Shown one piece after another: positions 1 to 6,864 of a stretch of 8,903 nt of DNA. Both the position numbers and the translations under genes were made by a program. Origin of the DNA: an uncultured Rhodospirillales bacterium (GTDB lineage: Bacteria > Pseudomonadota > Alphaproteobacteria > CALMVH01); NCBI GenBank assembly GCA_937873165.1, contig CALMVH010000252.1, positions 1-8,903 on the forward strand. Direction: 5' to 3'. The notes under the pieces are model-generated. The model had not been told where the DNA came from. It did not search any database and saw only the letters and a program-made list of their open reading frames with translations. The stretch's first letter is position 1; each line of letters opens with the position of its first letter.

Positions 1-799
1 CAGCCAGGTAGATCACGCCGGGATTGATCGTGCCGCTCAGTTCGTGATCGCCCTCGTTCAGGCCGTACGACAGCGGCACCTCGACCACGGGGATCAGGTG
101 ATTGACGAAGTCCGGCAGGTTGTAGTCCTTTACCGCGCTTTTCAGGTAAGGCAGGCTGTACTCGATGGCGACGCCCGGCTGGAACACGTCGGAGTCCGAC
201 CGGCTTTGCGGTACCGCGAAACCGATTGTGCCGGTTACCGCCAGCGGCCGCAACAGCGCCATGTTGTCCGGCAGGTCGCCCAGCCCCTTGCCGAAGTAGA
301 AAGTCGGCGTGATCGTGCTGCCGGTGTCCGACCCAAGGCTTTTCGACCCCGTACCGCCGATCTCCGCGACCAGACCGGCGGACAGGATCGTTTCCGACTC
401 CGCATCGTCATAGAATTCGTACTTACCGGAGACTTCCGTGTTCTGGAACCCATAGCCACCCGGGTTGCCCTTGGCGGTAATCGATGAATACGTCGAAGCC
501 ACGCCGATGGCGAAGTGGGGTGCCACTTCCACATCCAGTTCCGTGCCGATATCGGTTTCGGACGGGATAGTGCAGTCGGGATTGCGAGGCAGCGGTTCCC
601 ACGAGACGGTTGGCAACGAGGCCTCGCTTTCGGCAGCGGGATCGTCCGTACCGAGGGTCGCCGGGAAGATACGGTCGCCCGCGATGCCGTGAGCCTGCGC
701 GATGCCCGGTAGCAACAGCCCGCAGCCCAGCAGGCCGAGGTGCCACACTCGTGGGGTTCGCAGCCGCGCAGAGGCGCGGCCACGTGTGAACATGGTCAT
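1..799 (-). CDS. Exported, probably outer-membrane beta-barrel protein (3' end outside window)
   Basis: An open frame runs from ATG at 799 to the window's left edge with no stop, giving at least 266 residues. A good ribosome-binding site (AGGAG at 810-806, six bases before the ATG) supports this start; a second in-frame ATG lies at 793. The N-terminus is a classic signal peptide: basic residues to about 18, hydrophobic core LGLLGCGLLL, then AQA|HG (cleavage after residue 36). The mature protein begins HGIAGDRIFPATL and continues with alternating polar and aromatic stretches (for example GYGFQNTEVSGKYEFY) and phrases such as TPTFYFGKGLGDLP, typical of transporter- or porin-like barrels of Gram-negative outer membranes. 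I recognise the 'HGIAGDR' start as that of a conserved uncharacterised exported family, but I know no proven function. It lies 38 bases downstream of the His-rich DUF2946-like gene, so the two are probably co-transcribed. The cysteine in LLGC could be read as a lipobox, but it sits too early in the hydrophobic core; signal peptidase I is more likely. Confidence 0.72.
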   Translation of the reverse strand, partial: MTMFTRGRASARLRTPRVWHLGLLGCGLLLPGIAQAHGIAGDRIFPATLGTDDPAAESEASLPTVSWEPLPRNPDCTIPSETDIGTELDVEVAPHFAIGVASTYSSITAKGNPGGYGFQNTEVSGKYEFYDDAESETILSAGLVAEIGGTGSKSLGSDTGSTITPTFYFGKGLGDLPDNMALLRPLAVTGTIGFAVPQSRSDSDVFQPGVAIEYSLPYLKSAVKDYNLPDFVNHLIPVVEVPLSYGLNEGDHELSGTINPGVIYLA

Positions 800-837
800 G
801 AATAACTCCTGATTTCGATGGAAAGAGTAAGAAAAAC

Positions 838-1296
838 TCAGATCGAAACGGCAGGAGGAGCCCGGGCCTGGAAGTGACGGGAAAGGACAGCCCCGTGCGG
901 ACCGCTTACGAAAGCGATGGCCGGGGAGAGCGTTTGAACAAGGGGCGCGAACGCGACGGCAACCGAAGGCGCGGCGGAGCCCCCGGCCATGAAATGCATT
1001 GCCTGACAGACAAGGCATCCGCCACGCGCATGCGACGGGTGGTCGTGATCGCCGTCGTCATCATGATGGTGACCCGCGCTGTCCTCCAGCGCGCATCCAT
1101 CATCGTCCGCTTCGTCGGCTGCGAAGACGATCAGCGACGGAATGTCCGCCATGGCAGTGGAATGCAGCGCAACGGGCAGCAGAACCTGTAGCCAGACGGC
1201 CACAAGGCACAGCCAGCCGGTTAAGCGGTCACCCGTTAACCGGTTACCGGTCAGCCGGGAAACATCGATCCCGCTATGCCGCATGATGTTCTTCAC
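838..1296 (-). CDS. DUF2946-like secreted His-rich CxxC protein
   Basis: The product is 152 residues from GTG at 1296; ATG at 1284 (residue 5) is an equally possible start, since neither has a clear Shine-Dalgarno sequence. Residues about 28-48 are strongly hydrophobic and end in AMA|DIPS, so a signal peptide cut after residue 50 is likely. The mature part has an acidic stretch, then a His/Asp-rich segment at about 76-89, then CLVC (Cys94, Cys97) followed by QAMHF. A His-rich loop followed by CxxCQA is the hallmark of DUF2946-type proteins, often found beside metal-uptake or copper-response genes. Metal binding is inferred from these residues; the biochemical role is unknown. Its n-region contains three tandem RLTG(N/D/W) units encoded by 15-bp repeats. 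The next gene downstream begins 38 bases later with its own ribosome-binding site, suggesting a two-gene operon for a periplasmic and an outer-membrane product. Confidence 0.72.
   Translation of the reverse strand: MKNIMRHSGIDVSRLTGNRLTGDRLTGWLCLVAVWLQVLLPVALHSTAMADIPSLIVFAADEADDDGCALEDSAGHHHDDDGDHDHPSHARGGCLVCQAMHFMAGGSAAPSVAVAFAPLVQTLSPAIAFVSGPHGAVLSRHFQARAPPAVSI
1213..1257 (-). repeat. Three tandem 15-bp coding repeats (RLTGx)
   Basis: On the minus strand, three successive 15-base units (1257-1243, 1242-1228 and 1227-1213) encode RLTGN, RLTGD and RLTGW. The units differ mostly at synonymous positions (CTG/TTA, ACC/ACG, GGT/GGC). The array lies in the positively charged region just before the hydrophobic core of the DUF2946-like signal peptide. 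Because the unit is a multiple of three, gain or loss of copies would change the leader length without breaking the frame. Confidence 0.8.
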
Positions 1297-1308
1297 GATG
1301 CGGTTATA
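1297..1308 (-). promoter_or_regulatory. Possible -10 box directly before the DUF2946-like gene
   Basis: On the minus strand the hexamer TATAAC (1308-1303) matches five of six bases of the sigma-70 -10 consensus and sits six bases before the GTG at 1296. Transcription starting at the usual distance would begin at or next to the GTG, giving a leaderless message, or a short leader if ATG 1284 is used. A -35 hexamer at the standard spacing is poor (TATGCA, three of six). The preceding gene ends about 50 bases upstream, so an independent promoter here is plausible. Confidence 0.25.
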
Positions 1309-1355
1309 GGTAGCAAGCGCCGGTCTGCATAGCGGCGGATTGAAGCGGCTTCAGG

Positions 1356-1864
1356 TCAGGTTTTGCTCGTTCGCAGCAACCCCATGACTAACAGGTCCAT
1401 ATATTGGCCATCGATCAGAACGTGATTTCGTTTGCGGCCTTGAAGTACGAAACCGAGTTTCTCGTAAAGGGTGATGGCGTTCAGGTTGTGACTGTTCACC
1501 GTTAGTTCGATTCTGTCGAAGCGGTTACCTTGCCAAGCGGCATCGATTGCTGTTTGCATCAGTTTGCGCCCAAGACCCTGCCCGCGAAAGGGAGGTAGCA
1601 ATCCGATCCCCAGCACTCCGACATGCGCGCTATTACCCCGTTCGGTGCGGGATATGTCACACCATCCGACAGCGGCGCCATCGCATACTGCCACGAAATG
1701 AGGACGACCTTCGGCAATGTTCTTCCGCACGACCTGGTTCGAATTTTCCAGCGGGAAGCCTTCAAAGCACGACAAGTACAAGCGCTCGCGCGCTACGCTA
1801 TCGACCGCATCCCGGAAGCCTCGAGATGGGATTCACCGATGGGAGAGATTACGCATTCGCTCAC
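1356..1864 (-). pseudogene. GNAT-family N-acetyltransferase with an apparent 1-base frameshift near the start
   Basis: From 1820 down to the stop at 1356 the frame encodes 154 residues of a GNAT acetyltransferase: ARERLYLSCFEGFPLE at the first helix, the acetyl-CoA motif FRGQGLGRKL, and motif B with NLNAITLYEKLGF. The substrate cannot be told. This frame has no ATG or GTG start; it is closed upstream by TGA at 1835-1833, and the longest open frame starts only at TTG 1781, inside the conserved core. In the neighbouring frame, GTG at 1864 reads VSECVISPIGESHLE up to 1820, exactly the beta-1 strand expected before GFRDAVDSVARER. One extra G at 1820 would join them as ...HLE-GFRDAV..., a 169-residue protein of normal GNAT size. 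The GTG begins one base after the yqeY-like stop, implying translational coupling. It is either a young pseudogene or a sequence error; the rest shows no decay. An active shortened form from TTG 1781 would lack beta-1 and is unlikely to fold. Confidence 0.72.
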
Positions 1865-1865
1865 A

Positions 1866-2324
1866 TCACCCACTCAGCCTCGCCTTCACCTCGGGTCCGA
1901 GCGCGGCCATGTCCACTTGCCCGGCGTACTTCGTCTTCAGGATGGCCATTACCTTGCCCATGTCCTTGATGGAACTCGCGCCCGTCTCGGCAATGGCGGC
2001 ATCGACTGCCGCCGCCATGGCGGCGGCGTCCATCTGCTGCGGCAGGAAGCGTTCGATGGTCGCGATCTCGCCGGCTTCCTTGTCCATCAGGTCCTCGCGC
2101 CCGCCCTGCTTGTAAAGGGTGATCGATTCACGCCGCTGCTTGATCATTGTCTGCAGCAGCGACAGGACCTCGCTATCCGAAATGCCGGTGGCGTTGCCCG
2201 AGGGGCGCGCGGCAATATCCTTGTCCTTGATCGCGGCCAGAACCATGCGCAGCGTCGAGACGGTGGCCGCGTCCTTGGCCTTCATCGACTCTTTTAACGT
2301 TTCATTCAGCGTGTCGCGCAACAT
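1866..2324 (-). CDS. GatB/YqeY domain-containing protein
   Basis: This 152-residue protein has the length and layout of stand-alone YqeY: MLRDTLNETLKESMKAKD..., TLRMVLAAIKDKDI, then VLSLLQTMIKQRRESITLYK, DLMDKEAGEIATIERFLPQQM, and the C-terminal half with SSIKDMGKVMAILK and DMAALGPEVKARL. The family is all-alpha and related to the C-terminal tRNA-binding region of GatB, the Asp/Glu-tRNA amidotransferase subunit. A role with tRNA or amidotransferase is suspected for the family, but no activity is established. The ATG at 2324 is well supported by GGGAG at 2336-2332, seven bases upstream. In many alphaproteobacteria this gene lies divergent from carA and heads toward dnaG and rpoD. Here it is divergent from TPR genes and followed by the GNAT gene, one base after its stop. 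The protein is cytoplasmic, with no signal or membrane segment. Confidence 0.93.
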   Translation of the reverse strand: MLRDTLNETLKESMKAKDAATVSTLRMVLAAIKDKDIAARPSGNATGISDSEVLSLLQTMIKQRRESITLYKQGGREDLMDKEAGEIATIERFLPQQMDAAAMAAAVDAAIAETGASSIKDMGKVMAILKTKYAGQVDMAALGPEVKARLSG

Positions 2325-2354
2325 TGTCGAACTCCCTTTGAGTTATCACGTTCG

Positions 2355-2376
2355 CAGGGCGCTCCTGCCCTGTCAA
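2355..2376. promoter_or_regulatory. Divergent spacer with perfect inverted repeat and a consensus -35 box
   Basis: The 63-base spacer between the yqeY-like gene and the first TPR gene holds CAGGGC (2355-2360) and its exact complement GCCCTG (2367-2372), separated by six bases. Overlapping its right end, the minus strand reads TTGACA (2376-2371), a perfect sigma-70 -35 box pointing toward the yqeY-like gene. The only AT-rich -10 candidate, GATAAC, is 22 bases away, which is too far for a standard promoter. The repeat could be an operator for both genes or a hairpin in the 5' leader of the TPR gene; the sequence does not decide. Confidence 0.35.
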
Positions 2377-2387
2377 TCGAGGCCGCG

Positions 2388-3977
2388 ATGATCGACCACA
2401 ACCGCTTGCGCGAAGCCATGGAGCTGCACAGCGCCGGACGCCTGCCGGAAGCCTGGACTCACTATGAAACCCTGCACCGGGCGTTTCCGGACGATCCGGA
2501 CGTAACGCACCTGATGGGCGTCCTGGCGGGCCAGGCAGGTAACCTGCAGGAGTCGGTGCGCCTGATCGAGGCTGCCATCAAGGCACGCCCCCAAGCGGCG
2601 GATTACCACAAGAACCTGGGCATCACCTGGCAGCGGCTGGAGGACAAGCCCAAGGCGGCCGCCTGTTTCCTGCGGATGGGCGATATCCTGTCGGACGAGT
2701 CCCGTTTCGATGAGGCGATCAACGCCTATGTGCAGGCCTTTCAGTTCGATCCGCGCAACGACCAGATCGCCAATAATCTGGGCGCAACCCTGAACCGGGT
2801 CGGGCGGCATGCCGAAGCCAAGGAATGGCTGATGCAGGCAATGAAGCCCGAGCCCGGCATGCCCGAAGCTTTGATGCAATGGCATGGCGGCAACGGACCG
2901 GAAGGGTTTCTGCGCCAAAGTCCCTCGCTGCATCTGAACTACGGGAACTCTCTGTGCGGCACCGGCGAGTTCGACGATGCGATCCGCTTCTACCGTAACG
3001 CGCTGGCGCTGAAGCCGGACTCGGTTCAGGCACATGGCAACCTTGCGCTGACCCTGTTGCTACTGGGGCGGTACGAGGAAGGCTGGCGTGAATTCGAGTG
3101 GCGCTGGAAGGGCGACGACTACAAGCGAGCGATCCTGTCGCGGCCGATGTGGGCGGGGGAAAGCCCGGAAGAACTCGGCGGCAAACTGCTGGTGTTGAGC
3201 GAACAAGGATACGGCGACACGATCCAGTTCGCCCGCTTCGTGCCGATGCTGGCGGAGCGCGGCTACGATGTGCTGCTGGAGGTCAAACCTGAACTGATGA
3301 CGCTGTTTTCGGAAGGCTTCCACCACGACCGGGTAACGCTGGTCGAAGCGCGCCCGTCGATGGAGGATGTCTACGCCGACCTCGACTACAAGGCCTTCAC
3401 CGGGATGGTCAGCCTGCCCGCGCATCTGGGCATCACGCTCGACAACCTGCCGAACCAGACTCCTTATATTACGGTATCCGATGAACGCACCGAGCACTGG
3501 GCCAGGCGTTTCGAAAACGACCGCAGCCGATTGAAGATCGGCCTGGTGTGGGGCGGCAACCCGGCCCATGCCCGCAACTTCCAGCGTTCCATTCCCGCGC
3601 CGGGGCTGCATCCGCTTCTGGACCGCGACGATGTCACATTTTATTCGCTACAGAAGGGACCCGCCGCCCGCTGGCCGTTCCCTCACCAGAACATCGTCGT
3701 GCTGGATCACGAGCTGCATGATTTTGCCGATACCGCGGCGGCCATGAAGAACCTGGACCTGGTGATATCGGTAGACACGGGCGCCGCGCATCTGGCGGCG
3801 TCACTGAACGTGCTGACATGGGTGCTGGTCACAAAAGTGCCGGACTGGCGCTGGCTGCTCGACCGGCCGGACTCACCCTGGTACCCGTCCGTACGCCTGT
3901 TCCGGCAACCACGGCTGAACGACTGGGACGCGACGATCGCGGAGGTTCGGCAAGCCCTGGACTCATGGCTGGCCTAG
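2388..3977 (+). CDS. TPR protein with GT9/FlmG-like glycosyltransferase domain (paralogue 1)
   Basis: The product is 529 residues. The start ATG is supported by GAGG at 2379-2382, five bases upstream. Residues about 3-255 are tetratricopeptide repeats (HSAGRLPEAWTHYETL, NNLGATLNRVGRHAEAKEWL, LNYGNSLCGTGEFDDAIRFYRNALALKP), with a roughly 20-residue non-TPR insert near 165-180 (ALMQWHGGNGPEGF). GRYEEGWREFEWRW links to a GT-B type domain: LKIGLVWGGNP from residue 382, FYSLQKGP, then DLVISVDTGAAHLAASL (Asp463, His468) and PDWRWLLDRPDSPWYP, the motifs of heptosyltransferase-like (GT9) and TPR-glycosyltransferase proteins. Caulobacter FlmG, which glycosylates flagellin, has the same TPR-plus-GT architecture. 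By analogy the TPR part may bind an acceptor protein, but donor and acceptor here are unknown. The GKPVW motif kept by the paralogue is NVLTW here. There is no signal peptide, so it is cytoplasmic. Its last 13 bases overlap the next gene. Confidence 0.88.
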   Translation: MIDHNRLREAMELHSAGRLPEAWTHYETLHRAFPDDPDVTHLMGVLAGQAGNLQESVRLIEAAIKARPQAADYHKNLGITWQRLEDKPKAAACFLRMGDILSDESRFDEAINAYVQAFQFDPRNDQIANNLGATLNRVGRHAEAKEWLMQAMKPEPGMPEALMQWHGGNGPEGFLRQSPSLHLNYGNSLCGTGEFDDAIRFYRNALALKPDSVQAHGNLALTLLLLGRYEEGWREFEWRWKGDDYKRAILSRPMWAGESPEELGGKLLVLSEQGYGDTIQFARFVPMLAERGYDVLLEVKPELMTLFSEGFHHDRVTLVEARPSMEDVYADLDYKAFTGMVSLPAHLGITLDNLPNQTPYITVSDERTEHWARRFENDRSRLKIGLVWGGNPAHARNFQRSIPAPGLHPLLDRDDVTFYSLQKGPAARWPFPHQNIVVLDHELHDFADTAAAMKNLDLVISVDTGAAHLAASLNVLTWVLVTKVPDWRWLLDRPDSPWYPSVRLFRQPRLNDWDATIAEVRQALDSWLA

Positions 3978-5587
3978 CTCTTCTGAACGACCCGGCCTTC
4001 CAGGCGGCTGTCGAACTGCACAAATCCGGGCGTTTCGAGGACGCGGGCCGCGCTTACCAGGCCTTGATCGAGCAAGCCCCGAACGATTCCGATCTATGGC
4101 ATTTCAAGGGCCTTCTGGCGGCGCACCAGGGCCGGTTCGACGAAGCGGTTCGCCTGATCTCGCTGGCCATCGTGCTGAAGCCCGGCGACCCGGAATATTT
4201 CCAAAACCTAGGCCTTGCTTACGCCGCCTCCGGAAATGTCGATAAAGCCGCCGAAAGCTTCAACAAGCAAGGCAATGCGCTTCAGGAACAATGCCGTTTC
4301 GCTGAGGCCTTGCCCGCCTACGAAAGGGCGCTGGGCGCGAAGCCGGGCTTTGCCCCCGCCCTCATGAACCAGGGCGCTGCCCTCGACCGGCTGGGGCGGT
4401 ACGCCGAGGCGCATTGCTCATTCCAGGCTGTGCTGGCAAACGTCGATAATGCCTCGGGCAACGCGTTCGACCTCATGAACCGGGCGAACGCCCTGTCCGG
4501 GCTCGGCCGCGCCGCCGAAGCGATGGCAGTCTACGACCGGGTGCTGGCTGCCGAGCCGGACAACGCCACGGCTCATTGCTCGAAGGCGTTGCTGTCGCTG
4601 CGGCTTGGTGACTTCGAGGCGGGCTGGCGGGAATACGAGTGGCGCTGGGCCCGGCAGGGCGGCTTCAAGGAGCCGCGTGGCCAGTTCAGGCAGCCGGTTT
4701 GGAACGGCGAACCACCCGAAGACCTGCATGGCCCCTTGCTGGTGATCGCGGAGCAGGGCTTCGGCGACGTGATCCAGTTCGCACGCTACGTTCCGCTGCT
4801 GGCGGACCGGGGCTACGAGGTCATCTTCGAGACGCTGCCAGAACTGGCGGCGCTGTTCGCCGAAGGCTTCGACCACTCGGGCATCCGTGTCGTGCCGCGG
4901 GTCGAGACGCCGCTGGCGCTTCAAGACAACCTGCCCTTTGCCGCCTGGACAGGCGTCATGGGCCTGCCGCACCGTTTCGGAACCAGGCTTCAGACCATCC
5001 CGGCGCACGGGCCGTATCTGCGGGTGGCGTCGGTAAAAGCGGAACAATGGCAGGAAATATTTCTGACACTCCCGCGAAAGCGGGAGTCTAGACTTACTAA
5101 TCTGGATTCCCGCCTTCTTCGGAATGACGGCGTATTGAAAGTCGGTATCGTGTGGGCGGGCAATCCAAAAAACCTCAACGATTTCGCGCGCTCGATTCCA
5201 TTCGAGCTGCTGAGTCCGTTATGGAACGCCCCCGTCGAGTTCTTCTCACTGCAGAAAGGTCCGGCTTCGGCGGACGTCATGAACCATCCGGCATTGAACG
5301 ACCTAAATTCGCGCCTGTCCGACTTTACCGAAACCGCCGCCGCCATCTTGGCGCTCGACTTGGTAATCGCCGTGGATACCTCCGTCGCGCATCTGGCGGG
5401 GGCGCTCGGCAAGCCGGTGTGGCTGATGATCCCCGTGCAGCCGTATTGGCGCTGGCTGGACCAGAGCGAGACAACACGGTGGTACCCGACGATGCGCATC
5501 TTCAGGCAAAGCGTGCGCGGGCAATGGCAGGATGTCATCGCGTCCGTTGCGACGGCACTAAGCGCCTGGGCTGGATTCCCGGGGTGA
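3965..5587 (+). CDS. TPR protein with GT9/FlmG-like glycosyltransferase domain (paralogue 2, carries an in-frame repeat insertion)
   Basis: The product is 540 residues from ATG 3965, which overlaps the end of paralogue 1 by 13 bases and lacks a strong ribosome-binding site, so translation is probably coupled. The frame stays open upstream to 3818, but those residues are only a shadow of paralogue 1. TPRs fill residues about 5-225 (FQAAVELHKSGRFEDAGRAY, NLGLAYAASGNVDKAAESF, NQGAALDRLGRYAEAHCSF). GDFEAGWREYEWRW leads into the glycosyltransferase half: VGIVWAGNP from 393, FFSLQKGP, then DLVIAVDTSVAHLAGALGKPVW (Asp471, His476) and YWRWLDQSETTRWYP. It shares order and motifs with paralogue 1 throughout, so the pair arose by an old tandem duplication. 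Residues about 367-390 are encoded by a palindromic repeat element and make the linker some 18 residues longer than in paralogue 1. The insertion keeps the frame and all later motifs, so the protein may still work. Substrate unknown. Confidence 0.88.
   Translation: MAGLALLNDPAFQAAVELHKSGRFEDAGRAYQALIEQAPNDSDLWHFKGLLAAHQGRFDEAVRLISLAIVLKPGDPEYFQNLGLAYAASGNVDKAAESFNKQGNALQEQCRFAEALPAYERALGAKPGFAPALMNQGAALDRLGRYAEAHCSFQAVLANVDNASGNAFDLMNRANALSGLGRAAEAMAVYDRVLAAEPDNATAHCSKALLSLRLGDFEAGWREYEWRWARQGGFKEPRGQFRQPVWNGEPPEDLHGPLLVIAEQGFGDVIQFARYVPLLADRGYEVIFETLPELAALFAEGFDHSGIRVVPRVETPLALQDNLPFAAWTGVMGLPHRFGTRLQTIPAHGPYLRVASVKAEQWQEIFLTLPRKRESRLTNLDSRLLRNDGVLKVGIVWAGNPKNLNDFARSIPFELLSPLWNAPVEFFSLQKGPASADVMNHPALNDLNSRLSDFTETAAAILALDLVIAVDTSVAHLAGALGKPVWLMIPVQPYWRWLDQSETTRWYPTMRIFRQSVRGQWQDVIASVATALSAWAGFPG
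5063..5130. repeat. Palindromic dispersed-repeat-like element inside a coding gene
   Basis: Two 30-base arms (5063-5092 and 5101-5130) are inverted copies of each other at 21 of 30 positions, around an 8-base centre CTTACTAA. The left arm contains a perfect hairpin, ACTCCCGC (5068-5075) and GCGGGAGT (5080-5087), with a GAAA loop. The right arm starts TCTGGATTCCCGCCTTC, and its own inner hairpin is partly degraded. From memory, this matches the CCCGCGAAAGCGGGAATC...GGATTCCCGC...GGAATGACGG type of intergenic repeat found in many proteobacteria, whose translations give PRKRESR...LDSRLRGND. Here it reads LPRKRESRLTNLDSRLLRND on the plus strand, and the minus strand is also open (FRRRRESRL...LDSRFRG). 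It lies in frame within paralogue 2 and is absent from paralogue 1. No transposase is present. Confidence 0.85.
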
Positions 5588-5620
5588 AAGGGTTTATGAG
5601 ATTGCCTTCACGATAATCGA

Positions 5621-6832
<1,212 letters not shown>

Positions 6833-6864
6833 CCTTTGTCGAAATCCTGATCTAAACTACTCGC

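Noticed and set aside
1820..1835. Programmed ribosomal frameshift as the explanation for the split GNAT gene
   Set aside because: No slippery heptamer or strong downstream structure is visible, and GNAT enzymes are not known to use one; mutation or sequence error is simpler.
1623..2297. Plus-strand 224-codon frame across the GNAT and yqeY-like genes
   Set aside because: It is antisense to a clearly conserved protein, with no recognisable motif or ribosome-binding site.
3818..3964. Possible 49-residue N-terminal extension of the second TPR-glycosyltransferase
   Set aside because: It overlaps the conserved C-terminus of paralogue 1 in another frame, and homology to TPRs starts only after ATG 3965.
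4418..5047. Long minus-strand open frame (209 codons) under the second TPR-glycosyltransferase, and similar long antisense frames elsewhere
   Set aside because: High-GC coding DNA commonly leaves antisense frames open; the sense frames show conserved motifs and these do not.
5571..5581. CTGGATTCCCG at the end of paralogue 2, identical to the core of the palindromic element at 5102-5112
   Set aside because: Only 11 bases match and the flanks diverge at once; chance is a sufficient explanation, though a decayed half-copy cannot be excluded.
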